Under the pieces are notes generated by a model. That model did no database searches. It was not told the origin of the DNA and worked only from the letters and a program-made list of their open reading frames with translations. Source: an uncultured SAR116 cluster alpha proteobacterium (GTDB taxonomy: Bacteria; Pseudomonadota; Alphaproteobacteria; Puniceispirillales; Marisalimonadaceae). Taken from it: a stretch of 64,000 bases of DNA. Below are positions 38,888 to 46,951 of this stretch, piece after piece. Both the position numbers and the translations under genes were made by a program. The first letter of the stretch is position 1; the number at the start of each line of letters is the position of its first letter. The stretch spans positions 124,001 to 188,000 of the forward strand of contig CACNWE010000003.1 of NCBI GenBank assembly GCA_902623995.1. The letters run 5' to 3'.

Positions 38888-39697
38888 ATGATTTTAAAAA
38901 TAACACAAAAAATTGTATATGAAATTGATGGAACAATTAATTATGGATTTAATAAGTTACTTTTAACTCCTCAAAGTAATGAAAGTCAAAAAATTTTAAA
39001 TTGGAAAATTTATATTCAGGGTGGAAGTAAGGAACTTAATTCTATAGATCAATTTGGTAATCTAATAGATTTGGTTAGTATACAAAATGACACTAAAAAA
39101 ATTGAATACAATATTCTTGGTAAGGTTGAAACAAAATCTAACTTTGGAATAAAAGAAATCTCAAAAAAAGATCTTCCAATTTGGTGTTACATTGATAAAA
39201 CTTACCTTACGAAACCTGGTGAATATCTATCAAAATTTTACAAAGAAAACATTTTGAATTTCGAGGATTTGATAGGAAGTCTTCATGAACTCTCATCTAA
39301 AATAAAATCTAAAATTAAATATAAAAAAGGAAAAACAGATTATAAAACAACAGCTGAAGATGCATTTAAAAAAGGGTTTGGTGTTTGTCAGGATCACACT
39401 CACATTTTTTTATCTATAGTCCGAATGAATAATCTGCCTTGTAGATATGTTAGTGGATTATTTAAACCGATACAAGATACTCATAATCTTTCCATGCATG
39501 CTTGGGCCGAAGTATTTATAGAAAATCTTGGTTGGATAGGCTTTGATATATCTAATGGTATTTCTCCAGATGGCAGATATGTAGAAATAGCAAAAGGTTT
39601 CGATTATAATGATGTGGTACCTATAAAAGGTATTATAAATGGATATTTTATTGAAAATCAAAATTTAGAATTATCAATTGATATTTTAAATCAATAA
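38888..39697 (+). CDS. transglutaminase-like cysteine protease
   Basis: A 269-residue protein with the bacterial transglutaminase N-terminal beta domain (about 1-90) and a transglutaminase-like catalytic domain. The triad is Cys167 (KGFGVCQDHTH), His204 (SMHAWAEVF) and Asp220 (WIGFDISNG). The end, RYVEIAKGFDYNDVVPIKG, is the family's conserved tail. No signal peptide, so cytoplasmic. In this operon it is thought to cleave or form isopeptide bonds on the product of the ATP-grasp enzyme. Four bases after the alpha-E gene. Confidence 0.9.
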   Translation: MILKITQKIVYEIDGTINYGFNKLLLTPQSNESQKILNWKIYIQGGSKELNSIDQFGNLIDLVSIQNDTKKIEYNILGKVETKSNFGIKEISKKDLPIWCYIDKTYLTKPGEYLSKFYKENILNFEDLIGSLHELSSKIKSKIKYKKGKTDYKTTAEDAFKKGFGVCQDHTHIFLSIVRMNNLPCRYVSGLFKPIQDTHNLSMHAWAEVFIENLGWIGFDISNGISPDGRYVEIAKGFDYNDVVPIKGIINGYFIENQNLELSIDILNQ

Positions 39698-39709
39698 TCA
39701 AGGTGCGTA

Positions 39710-40444
39710 ATGACTTATTGTGTAGGATTAAAATTAAATCAAGGTTTAGTATTCATGTCAGATACTTTAACTAATGCGGGTATAGACAATGTTAATACAA
39801 ATAAAAAAATGTTTTTTTGGCTGAATAAAAACGAAAGAAGTGTAGTTTTGTTAACTTCTGGAAATTTAGCCACATCCCAGGCTACTATCAATCTTATAAA
39901 TGAAGCTATTGATAACCCCAATAATGATAACGATAATATTCTTAAAACTAAATCAATGTTTCAAGTTGCAAGAATTGTTGGAAAAATTTTAAGGAACATA
40001 TCTAATGAATACTCTTCTGATGGTCAAGCAGGTGAAAATCCATATTCCTCTACTTTAATTTTAGGTGGTCAAATTGCAGGTCAAGAACATAGGTTATTTT
40101 TAATATATCCTGAGGGTAACTTTATAGAAGCATCTGAAGATCAATCTTTTTTTCAAATTGGAGAAACAAAATATGGCAAACCAATTATAGTTAGAGCACT
40201 AGAAAAAGACTCAAACTTCGGTGATGCAATAAAACTACTTTTAGTATCATTTGATAGTACTATGAAGGCTAATGTTTCAGTAGGCATGCCAATAGATGTC
40301 TGTACCTTAAAAAAAGATGATCTTGAATTGAATAATCAAATAAGGTTTGAAAAAAATGATCCTTATTTTGAAAAAATATCAAATAGTTGGGGAGAGGCTC
40401 TAAAAAAAAGTATAAAAGAGTTACCACCATTTGATTTTCAATAA
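39710..40444 (+). CDS. Anbu, proteasome-related N-terminal nucleophile hydrolase
   Basis: A 244-residue member of the proteasome beta-subunit superfamily of the Anbu (ancestral beta subunit) group. MTYCVGLKLNQGLVFMSDTL is the Anbu N-terminus; Thr2 becomes the nucleophile once Met is removed, with Asp18 and the nearby Lys (NKKMFFW) at the active site. The strand GENPYSSTLILGGQIAGQEH and the C-terminal region match. Known Anbu proteins form helical or ring-like assemblies and their substrates are unknown. Last gene of the operon; its end abuts the integrase stub. Confidence 0.92.
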   Translation: MTYCVGLKLNQGLVFMSDTLTNAGIDNVNTNKKMFFWLNKNERSVVLLTSGNLATSQATINLINEAIDNPNNDNDNILKTKSMFQVARIVGKILRNISNEYSSDGQAGENPYSSTLILGGQIAGQEHRLFLIYPEGNFIEASEDQSFFQIGETKYGKPIIVRALEKDSNFGDAIKLLLVSFDSTMKANVSVGMPIDVCTLKKDDLELNNQIRFEKNDPYFEKISNSWGEALKKSIKELPPFDFQ

Positions 40445-40519
40445 TTTAGATATTGATACTATTTTTCTATTTCTTACTTGAACTCGCCATAGCCCATTTC
40501 TTTTCCTAAATGACGCCAT
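40421..40519 (-). pseudogene. N-terminal stub of a tyrosine integrase
   Basis: From the ATG at 40519 the minus strand reads MASFRKRNGLWRVQVRN then RKIVSISK, which matches the N-terminal arm-binding domain of phage-type tyrosine integrases (MAS-x-RKR-x-G-x-W-x-V-x-V, then S-K-T-F). Homology breaks after SISK at about 40445, and the remaining seven codons run antisense through the 3' end of the Anbu gene to a TAA. It lies 84 bases from the tRNA-Phe fragment, pointing into element B, where an integrase would be expected. Confidence 0.6.
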
Positions 40520-40524
40520 TTTAC

Positions 40525-40654
40525 ATCCTCCGTGTGACGGAGGTGTGACGGTGGTAATATAAATTTTGTTAAATCTTTAATATACCTACGTAGATTTGTA
40601 CAAGAGCAGAGAACTAAAAATCCTCGTGTTGGTGGTTCGAATCCGCCCCCGGCA
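40525..40654 (+). repeat. right att end with tRNA-Phe 3' fragment (copy 3)
   Basis: 40603-40654 repeats the 3' part of tRNA-Phe with a few substitutions, loss of one G in the final GGGCA, and no CCA end. TTGTACAA precedes it at 40596-40603, exactly as in copy 2. At 40525-40549 is the arm motif, which contains CCTCCGT-GTG-ACGGAGG (a seven-pair hairpin, 40527-40543) and the direct repeat GTGTGACGG (40532-40540 and 40543-40551). No left-arm repeat follows. Confidence 0.75.
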
Positions 40655-40725
40655 TGACGTTTAATATTCAAATTTTTAAATTACATTAATTGCTTTTTAA
40701 TATAAATATAATGGTTCATTTTTAA

Positions 40726-41862
40726 TTAAACATTAAACAGTTTGTCTTGGAGATCAATTATTGGATCATTCCAGAAGACCTGACGTTTAAGTTTTTCAAA
40801 ATCTGTTTCAAATACCATTGCCATTGCTGAGCAATATATTGAACGTGCATCTGTTGTAGAATTAAGATCCTGACCTTCAAACAAGTTTTTACGATTTAGT
40901 CCTGGCCAATCAGAATATACTTGAGCCTTTTTCACTAACCCACCAATCATCAATACAGCGGTACCATAACCATGTTCGGTACCATTACCACCATTTTGTT
41001 CAATCTTCCTGCCAAACTCTGTTAAAGTAACAATCAATGTATCTTCATATGTCGGACCTAGATTTTTTTGTAAAGTTCCAAAAATTTTATCTAAATTATA
41101 CAATTTATCAGCATGCTCACCATTTGCCCCCCCTTGTGCTGCATGAGTATCGAACCCGTTCATATCAAAAACTGCAACTCGTGGACCATTCGCTTTAGAT
41201 AAAGCCTTTGCAGCCGTTCCAGCAAGTTTATGGGCTTTCCTGGATCCTTTTCCAGAAAGCATTGAATATGGACGCATAATAACTCTTTGAATTGTGGATC
41301 TTAGGTTGCTATCCTCAGGGTAGGTTGAAGCTACTCGTTTCATAATATCAGGTGAAGGTGTTGATAATTTTGTTGGAAAATAGTTATCTAAATTTGCTTT
41401 ACTTCTGAGAATTAATGGCATAGGCAAAGCTATTGCCAAACCATCTAAATTAGCTGTTTCCATTCCGCGGCCAAGCCAACCTGTATATTCAGCAAAAGGC
41501 TTATGACCACCACTTTCCATTAAATCTTGTCCTTCAAAATGTGAACGCATCGTATAAGGTATATTTGTAGCATGTACAATTGCTGCTTTACCTTGTTTCC
41601 AGGCATTATGAAAATTTTTTAAAGAGGGATGTAATGCAAAATCAGATGTAAGCGGCAAAGTTTTTTTAACTAGAATGTCAGGACGAAATTTTTCAAGTTT
41701 AGGATCAATTGGTGGTACAGCTGACAAACCATCCATCCCACCACGGAGAGAAATAACAACAAGATTACGCTTTTTTTTCTTTTCAGCTAATGCTGAAAAT
41801 AATGGGGAACCTAGAAGAGTTACTGTTATTGAACCTGTTAGAAAAGTACGTCTATTTATCAT
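40726..41862 (-). CDS. DUF1501 family protein, Tat-exported
   Basis: A 378-residue protein of the sulfatase-like DUF1501 family, of unknown function. The N-terminus MINRRTFLTGSITVTLLGSP is a twin-arginine signal followed by a hydrophobic stretch and an Ala-rich cleavage region. LVVISLRGGMDGLSAVPP opens the mature domain, and FDMNGFDTHAAQGG and LTEFGRKIEQNGGNGTEHG carry likely metal-binding residues. It overlaps the DUF1800 gene start by four bases (ATGA) and is translated after it; the two families occur together widely. Confidence 0.88.
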   Translation of the reverse strand: MINRRTFLTGSITVTLLGSPLFSALAEKKKKRNLVVISLRGGMDGLSAVPPIDPKLEKFRPDILVKKTLPLTSDFALHPSLKNFHNAWKQGKAAIVHATNIPYTMRSHFEGQDLMESGGHKPFAEYTGWLGRGMETANLDGLAIALPMPLILRSKANLDNYFPTKLSTPSPDIMKRVASTYPEDSNLRSTIQRVIMRPYSMLSGKGSRKAHKLAGTAAKALSKANGPRVAVFDMNGFDTHAAQGGANGEHADKLYNLDKIFGTLQKNLGPTYEDTLIVTLTEFGRKIEQNGGNGTEHGYGTAVLMIGGLVKKAQVYSDWPGLNRKNLFEGQDLNSTTDARSIYCSAMAMVFETDFEKLKRQVFWNDPIIDLQDKLFNV

Positions 41863-43286
41863 GTTTTTAACATCCTATAACTCGGGAAAATTAATTGCAT
41901 CTTAGTTGAAGATGATTTAACTCCATCAATAAGGGCCTTTATTTCTTCTGGATCATCAAAATTTTTTTCTATCATTTCTCCAAAATTTTTGAGGGCAAAT
42001 CTGCGCTGAGCTATTTCTTTGGGAGCAGACATTCTTCTAATGAGTAATTCAGGCGATATCCAGTCTGACTCCAAATCAGAAAAACCATTTGGTTGTATAG
42101 GCCTATAGGGTTCATATCCAATTTCTTTCATAAAAAAACGAGGTCTTCGTTGATGATTGTTAGGTTTAATTTTGAAGTTATATTTCATTTCGTCTGCCTG
42201 TAGCGGCCAACTGCCACCTACCATGTGAACCATTTGTAACATCCATATTTCCGGATTTTGAAATTTAGCTTTACTGTCAGCATGGTCATAAACAACCTGT
42301 AGCAAAGCCTTATGAATGATTGGTAGATTGCCATCAGATTTTTCCCATGCAGAAATAATTGGTGCTATCATATCTTCTGTTGGATTGTCAGTAAGGAAAT
42401 GTCGACACAGCTTGAAAGCAATAAAGCGTCTTGTCTCAGGATGATTTGATAAATCTTTCAATACATCAATTAATTTGTTTTTTGGTGAAAGGCCTCGTTG
42501 TTTGTATTTCTTTCCTAATACTTTATGATTACCAGGTTCATGCTTTTTATAGTTAAATCTTACAGGGTTACATTCTTTTCTTTTTTTTGTGTGTTCATGT
42601 TCCCACCCTGCCATAACATAAGAAAGATGTATCACATCTTCTTGACTATATCCTGCTGAAGGAGAAACTGTATGTAATTCTAGTAACTCACGAGCATGAT
42701 TTTCGTTTACTGTAGCGAGTTTTCCTCTTTTTCTACGATTTTTTCCCCACTCAGAATGTGGTCCTATAGATTCTGAATTATCAAGATTATGAATCATTGA
42801 CCAACCTAGAGTTGCTTCCTTTAAAAGTGTTTCAAATGAACCACACATGTTAGTTCTAATAGTTTCACGATGATAAGGACCAGTTGTAAATTGTGGCATT
42901 GCATCTTTATCAATAATTGCAAAATGATTGCACCAGAAAAACCATAGTCTTTCAAAAACTGGAGATTTACTTTTTACTGCGGTATTTTGTCGAATACAAA
43001 TTTCTAGATTTTCAAAGTATTGCTGTCCGACCTTATAACGAAGTTTATTTTTAGCTTTTTTGTAAGCTTGACGATTTTCTTTATACTTTTTTCTTAATAT
43101 TTCTCGGTCTGTATATACCCACTCTGCATAATGGTTAAGCATTTCTTCACCACTACGTATCTGTGTATCCCAAATCAAGGGTGGCACTTCGTCAACTTGA
43201 TTTTGTGCCCAAGAAATAGGATTCTCTGGAACCACTTCATCTGGACCAATACCAAAACCTACTTTTCGAAAGAAATTTTTTTTCAT
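41859..43286 (-). CDS. DUF1800 family protein
   Basis: A 475-residue protein of the DUF1800 family, unknown function, paired with DUF1501 in many bacteria. ERLWFFWCNHFAI near 120-132, NENHARELLELHTV, and DVLKDLSNHPETRRFIAFKLCRHF are the conserved family segments. No convincing signal peptide is seen at this start, although many homologues have none either. The surroundings (Tat-exported partner) suggest an extracytoplasmic or envelope role. Divergent from the dehydrogenase at 43447. Confidence 0.86.
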   Translation of the reverse strand: MKKNFFRKVGFGIGPDEVVPENPISWAQNQVDEVPPLIWDTQIRSGEEMLNHYAEWVYTDREILRKKYKENRQAYKKAKNKLRYKVGQQYFENLEICIRQNTAVKSKSPVFERLWFFWCNHFAIIDKDAMPQFTTGPYHRETIRTNMCGSFETLLKEATLGWSMIHNLDNSESIGPHSEWGKNRRKRGKLATVNENHARELLELHTVSPSAGYSQEDVIHLSYVMAGWEHEHTKKRKECNPVRFNYKKHEPGNHKVLGKKYKQRGLSPKNKLIDVLKDLSNHPETRRFIAFKLCRHFLTDNPTEDMIAPIISAWEKSDGNLPIIHKALLQVVYDHADSKAKFQNPEIWMLQMVHMVGGSWPLQADEMKYNFKIKPNNHQRRPRFFMKEIGYEPYRPIQPNGFSDLESDWISPELLIRRMSAPKEIAQRRFALKNFGEMIEKNFDDPEEIKALIDGVKSSSTKMQLIFPSYRMLKT

Positions 43287-43446
43287 GTAATTCTAAATTA
43301 TGCAAATTTTAAACAAATATTATTTATTAATTTTATTCTATTTTCAATAAATTTTGCTTACAAATTTTATTTCTATAGACTACCATTTTAGCTAAATTAG
43401 ATATAAAACTTTTATTTGTTTAGTACGTGGTTCGGGGGGCTTAGTT

Positions 43447-44430
43447 ATGAACATAAACATAAATAATAAAAAGAAAGTTTTAATGGTTCAAGGTCTTCAT
43501 GAAGAGGGTCAAAAGCTGTTGTTACAAAGAGATGATATTGAACCCATTACAATTATGTCAGCAAACGAAGATGAAATTCTTGAAGCTGCAAAAGAAGTTC
43601 ATGGTATCACAGTAAGAACTGCTAATATTTCTAGAAAAATAATTGAAAACTCAAAAAATCTAAAAGTGGTCTCAAGACACGGTGTAGGTTATGATTCTAT
43701 TGATGTTGAAGCTTTAGACGATTGTGGTATACCCTTAGCCATTGCTGCTCATTCAAATATGATTTCCGTAGCTGAACATGCAATGTTTATGTTATTGGCA
43801 TTATCAAAAAACGTTTTTTACTATGACAAATTTGCCCGTAAAGCTGATTGGTCAACCCGTTGGGATATAAGGGCGTGGGATCTTGCAGAAAAGAATTTGT
43901 TAGTAATTGGTTTTGGTAGAATAGGTTCTAGATTAGTTAAAAGGGCTCTTGCATTTGATATGAAGGTATTTGTTTATGATCCTTATGTTGATGCATCAGA
44001 AATAAAAAATTCAGGAGCTAATCAAGTAAATAAATTCCTTGATATTTTACCTCAAATGGATGCTGTTTCATTACATTGTCCTAAAAATGAAGAAACTACT
44101 AATATGTTTTCAGAAAATGAGTTTAAAATTATGAAAGAAAGTGCCTTTTTGATTAATTGTGCAAGAGGTGGAATTGTTAATGAAGTAGCATTATTAGATG
44201 CTCTAAAATCAAACAAAATCAGAGCTGCTGGTTTAGATGTTTACGATGACGAACCATCAACATCTTCAAACCCACTTTTTAGTTTAGATAATATTCTACT
44301 TTCCCCTCATATTGCAGGAGTTACTCAAGAGGCAACCATAAGGATGTCTAAACAAGCTGTTCAAAACGTACTTGATGTATTTGATGACAAAGTAGATCCT
44401 GAAGTTATTATAAATAAAAATGTTTTATAG
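43447..44430 (+). CDS. D-2-hydroxyacid dehydrogenase, phosphoglycerate-dehydrogenase-like
   Basis: A 327-residue NAD-dependent 2-hydroxyacid dehydrogenase without a regulatory domain. HGVGYDSIDV at 78-87 is the SerA-type signature, GxGxxG is at Gly155-Gly160 (IGFGRIG), and catalytic Arg240 (CARGG), Glu269 (DDEPS) and His288 (SPHIAG) are in place. Behind a GGGGGGC ribosome site. It is directly followed by an HpcH/HpaI aldolase, repeating the arrangement at 1701-3455. Likely acts on a catabolic hydroxyacid rather than 3-phosphoglycerate. Confidence 0.85.
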   Translation: MNININNKKKVLMVQGLHEEGQKLLLQRDDIEPITIMSANEDEILEAAKEVHGITVRTANISRKIIENSKNLKVVSRHGVGYDSIDVEALDDCGIPLAIAAHSNMISVAEHAMFMLLALSKNVFYYDKFARKADWSTRWDIRAWDLAEKNLLVIGFGRIGSRLVKRALAFDMKVFVYDPYVDASEIKNSGANQVNKFLDILPQMDAVSLHCPKNEETTNMFSENEFKIMKESAFLINCARGGIVNEVALLDALKSNKIRAAGLDVYDDEPSTSSNPLFSLDNILLSPHIAGVTQEATIRMSKQAVQNVLDVFDDKVDPEVIINKNVL

Positions 44431-44439
44431 GAGAAAAAA

Positions 44440-45198
44440 ATGAAACAACAAACTTTAAGAGATTGTTGGGCTAGAGAAAAAGGTGCCATAAATGCTTGGT
44501 GCTCAATACCAAGCGCTGTAACTGCAGAAATGATGTCTATGAATGATTTTGATTCTATTACCATTGATATGCAACATGGGCTTGTTGATTATCAAGCTGC
44601 GTTAAATATGTTACAAGTTATCTCAGGCTCAGGTAAAACTCCTATGGTAAGGGTCCCATGGAACGAGCCGGGTATTATAATGAAATCATTAGATGCAGGT
44701 GCCTTAGGTATTATATGTCCAATGATAAATACTCCCGAAGATGCAATTGATTTTGTAGGTGCTACTATGTATGCTCCAGAAGGTCACCGAAGTTCTGGGC
44801 CGACAAGAGCCCTAATGGTTCATGGTGCAAACTATCATGATGAGGCAAATGATAAAATTATTTCTTTAGCTATGATAGAAACAGTTGAAGCTCTTGAAAA
44901 TGTTGAAAAAATAGCCGCCACTGAAGGATTAACAGGAATTTATATTGGCCCCTCAGATCTAAGTATTTCAATGGGTTTTAAACCTGGTTTAGATAGAGTT
45001 GAGCCTGAAATGATTAGTGCTATAAACAAAATTTATGATGCTTGTAAAAATAACAATATTAAAGTTGGTATACACTGTCTTTCTCCTGCTTATTTAAAAG
45101 AAAAACTCTCTAATGGTTATGATTTAGCTACACTGGCTAGTGATGTTAGAATTTATGCGGAAGGTTTGAGTAACAAAATTAAAGAAGCAAGATCATAA
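44440..45198 (+). CDS. HpcH/HpaI family aldolase
   Basis: A 252-residue class II aldolase of the 4-hydroxy-2-oxo-acid type. The family motif is IDMQHG at 42-47 with His46; most members have E-H, here Q-H. Substrate Arg71 (VRVPW) and the metal ligands Glu147 (AMIETVEA) and Asp173 (IGPSDLSISMG) are present. Nine bases after the dehydrogenase, behind GGAGAAAAAA. The product 2-keto acid could be reduced by that dehydrogenase. Confidence 0.87.
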   Translation: MKQQTLRDCWAREKGAINAWCSIPSAVTAEMMSMNDFDSITIDMQHGLVDYQAALNMLQVISGSGKTPMVRVPWNEPGIIMKSLDAGALGIICPMINTPEDAIDFVGATMYAPEGHRSSGPTRALMVHGANYHDEANDKIISLAMIETVEALENVEKIAATEGLTGIYIGPSDLSISMGFKPGLDRVEPEMISAINKIYDACKNNNIKVGIHCLSPAYLKEKLSNGYDLATLASDVRIYAEGLSNKIKEARS

Positions 45199-45223
45199 AA
45201 TTCAAACATTTGAGAGGATAAGA

Positions 45224-46195
45224 ATGAAAGCAGTTACTGTAGTTGAATCTGGAGTTCAAATAATTGATGTAGATACTCCATCACCCAAGGATACTGAGGT
45301 TCTCGTAAAGGTACATGCATGTGGATTGAATAGAGCTGATTTAGTTGTAGCTGATGGTGGAGCACATGGTGCGGCTGGAGGTCCTGGTACAATTGTTGGG
45401 ATGGAGTTTTCAGGAGAAATTATTAAATGTGGAGAACATGTAAAAAATCTTTCAATTGGTGATAGGGTTATGTGTTCAGGAGCTTCAGTTTGGGCTGAAT
45501 ATGCAATTGCAGATTATGGAAGAGTAATAAAGATACCTAACAATAATATGGATTTTGCTATAGCTAGTACATTACCGATAGCTCTAGCAACGATGCACAA
45601 TGCTCTTGTTACAATTGGTAATTTTAGTAAAGGACAAACAATTTTAATACAAGGAGCAAGTTCAGGTGTTGGTCTTATGGGACTCCAAATAGCAAAACAT
45701 TTAGGGGCTAAACTAGTTATAGGAACATCTACAAAGCCTGAAAAATTTGATAAATTAAAATCTATTGGTGCTGACCTAGTAGTAAATTCAAAAGATAAAG
45801 ACTGGGTTGATCAGGTATTACAAGCAACTAATAACGAAGGTGTAGATTTAATTATAGATCAACTTTCTGGTTATACAATCAACGAAAATATGAGAGCATC
45901 TAAAGTAAAAGGAACAATAGTAAACGTAGGAAGGTTAGCTGGAGGTAATACAAAATTCAATTGTGATCTTCATGCTTTAAGAAGAATAAATTATCGAGGT
46001 GTCACTTTTAGAACTAGATCAATAAACGAGATCAGGGATGTATACTCAAAAATGTGGAATGATTTAGGTAATTTGGTTTTTAAAGGGAAATTATCTCTAC
46101 CAATAGAAAAGATCTTTGAATTTAATGATGTTGCAGATGCTTTGTCATGTATGAGAGAGAATCAACATTTTGGAAAATTGATTTTAAAAGTTTAA
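45224..46195 (+). CDS. quinone-oxidoreductase-like zinc-independent MDR protein
   Basis: A 323-residue medium-chain dehydrogenase/reductase of the NADPH:quinone oxidoreductase group. VHACGLNRADLVVADG is the N-terminal catalytic-domain signature, and IQGASSGVGLMGLQIAKHLG the NADPH-binding loop of the quinone reductase group, which has no structural zinc cysteines. VDLIIDQLSGYTI and GTIVNVGRLAGG follow. Likely reduces an enone or quinone. Same strand as the aldolase and TauE-like genes with short gaps. Confidence 0.82.
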   Translation: MKAVTVVESGVQIIDVDTPSPKDTEVLVKVHACGLNRADLVVADGGAHGAAGGPGTIVGMEFSGEIIKCGEHVKNLSIGDRVMCSGASVWAEYAIADYGRVIKIPNNNMDFAIASTLPIALATMHNALVTIGNFSKGQTILIQGASSGVGLMGLQIAKHLGAKLVIGTSTKPEKFDKLKSIGADLVVNSKDKDWVDQVLQATNNEGVDLIIDQLSGYTINENMRASKVKGTIVNVGRLAGGNTKFNCDLHALRRINYRGVTFRTRSINEIRDVYSKMWNDLGNLVFKGKLSLPIEKIFEFNDVADALSCMRENQHFGKLILKV

Positions 46196-46202
46196 AGATT
46201 TT

Positions 46203-46946
46203 ATGACTTTTGATCCAATTACGATTTTTGCAATTTTAGCTGCTTTTGCTTTAGCAGGAACACTTAAAGGTGCGACTGGTGCGGGAGCGCCTATAATAAC
46301 AATTCCTGTGATAGCTGCATTTTATGATGTTCGATTAGCAGTTGTAATAATGGTTTTACCTAATTTATTAACTAATATTAGCCAGATTTATCAATTTAGA
46401 AAAACAATTCTTCCACTTTTCTTTACAATTTCATTTGCGATAGGCGGTGGTATTGGCGCCTTTGTTGGAACAATTTTATTAATTAATTTACCTATTAAAA
46501 TACTTACTCTTTCAGTTGCGTTAATTGTAATAATATATATAGCGCTCAAGTTAATTGTTCCTAAGTGGAAATTAACCTATCAAAGAGCTACTAAATTAGT
46601 TTTTATAATGGGTGCTGGAGGTGGAGTATTGCAGGGTAGTGCTGGTCTTTCAGCTCCAGTATCTATAACTTTTTTAAATTCTATGAAATTAGAGCGAAAC
46701 CAGTTTATACCAACTATTTCAGTTTATTTTGGTGTTATGTCTATTTTTCAATTTCCTACTTTGTATTATCATGATTTTTTTAATTTTGAGATCACTGTAC
46801 TTAGTGTTGTGTCCACAATTGTTTTGATTTGTTTTATGCCACTTGGTTCTTGGTTTGCTAAAAATATGTCAAGAGATATCTTTGACAAAATTATTCTATT
46901 TTTACTAGCATTTATTGCTTTAAGGATAATTTATCTAAATTTTTAA
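46203..46946 (+). CDS. TauE/SafE family permease
   Basis: A 247-residue membrane protein of the TSUP (DUF81) family, with about seven or eight helices. GTLKGATGAGAPIITIPVIA near 19-38 and GAGGGVLQGSAGLSAPVSI near 138-156 are the two repeated family motifs. TSUP proteins export or import small organic or sulfur-containing anions. It starts seven bases after the reductase, so it is probably the transporter of the 43447-46946 operon. Substrate unknown; a carboxylate product or precursor is plausible. Confidence 0.85.
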   Translation: MTFDPITIFAILAAFALAGTLKGATGAGAPIITIPVIAAFYDVRLAVVIMVLPNLLTNISQIYQFRKTILPLFFTISFAIGGGIGAFVGTILLINLPIKILTLSVALIVIIYIALKLIVPKWKLTYQRATKLVFIMGAGGGVLQGSAGLSAPVSITFLNSMKLERNQFIPTISVYFGVMSIFQFPTLYYHDFFNFEITVLSVVSTIVLICFMPLGSWFAKNMSRDIFDKIILFLLAFIALRIIYLNF

Positions 46947-46951
46947 AATTT

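Larger units (their letters stand above)
36232..40654 (+). mobile_element. degenerate integrative element B carrying the Anbu operon
   Basis: Bounded on the left by the copy-2 junction and on the right by the third tRNA-Phe fragment. The left-arm repeat and right-arm motif are both present, and a 32-codon integrase stub lies at the right end. Cargo is the four-gene ATP-grasp, alpha-E, transglutaminase and Anbu operon. Past 40654 the left-arm repeat does not restart, so the array ends there. Mobility was lost when the integrase was truncated. Inferred from repeats and stub, not from comparison with an empty site. Confidence 0.6.

Noticed and set aside
40474-40671. A 65-codon minus-strand frame reading AGGGFEPPTRGF
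   Set aside because: It is the usual false frame produced by translating the antisense of a tRNA 3' end. The supported reading on this strand is the shorter integrase stub from 40519 in another frame.
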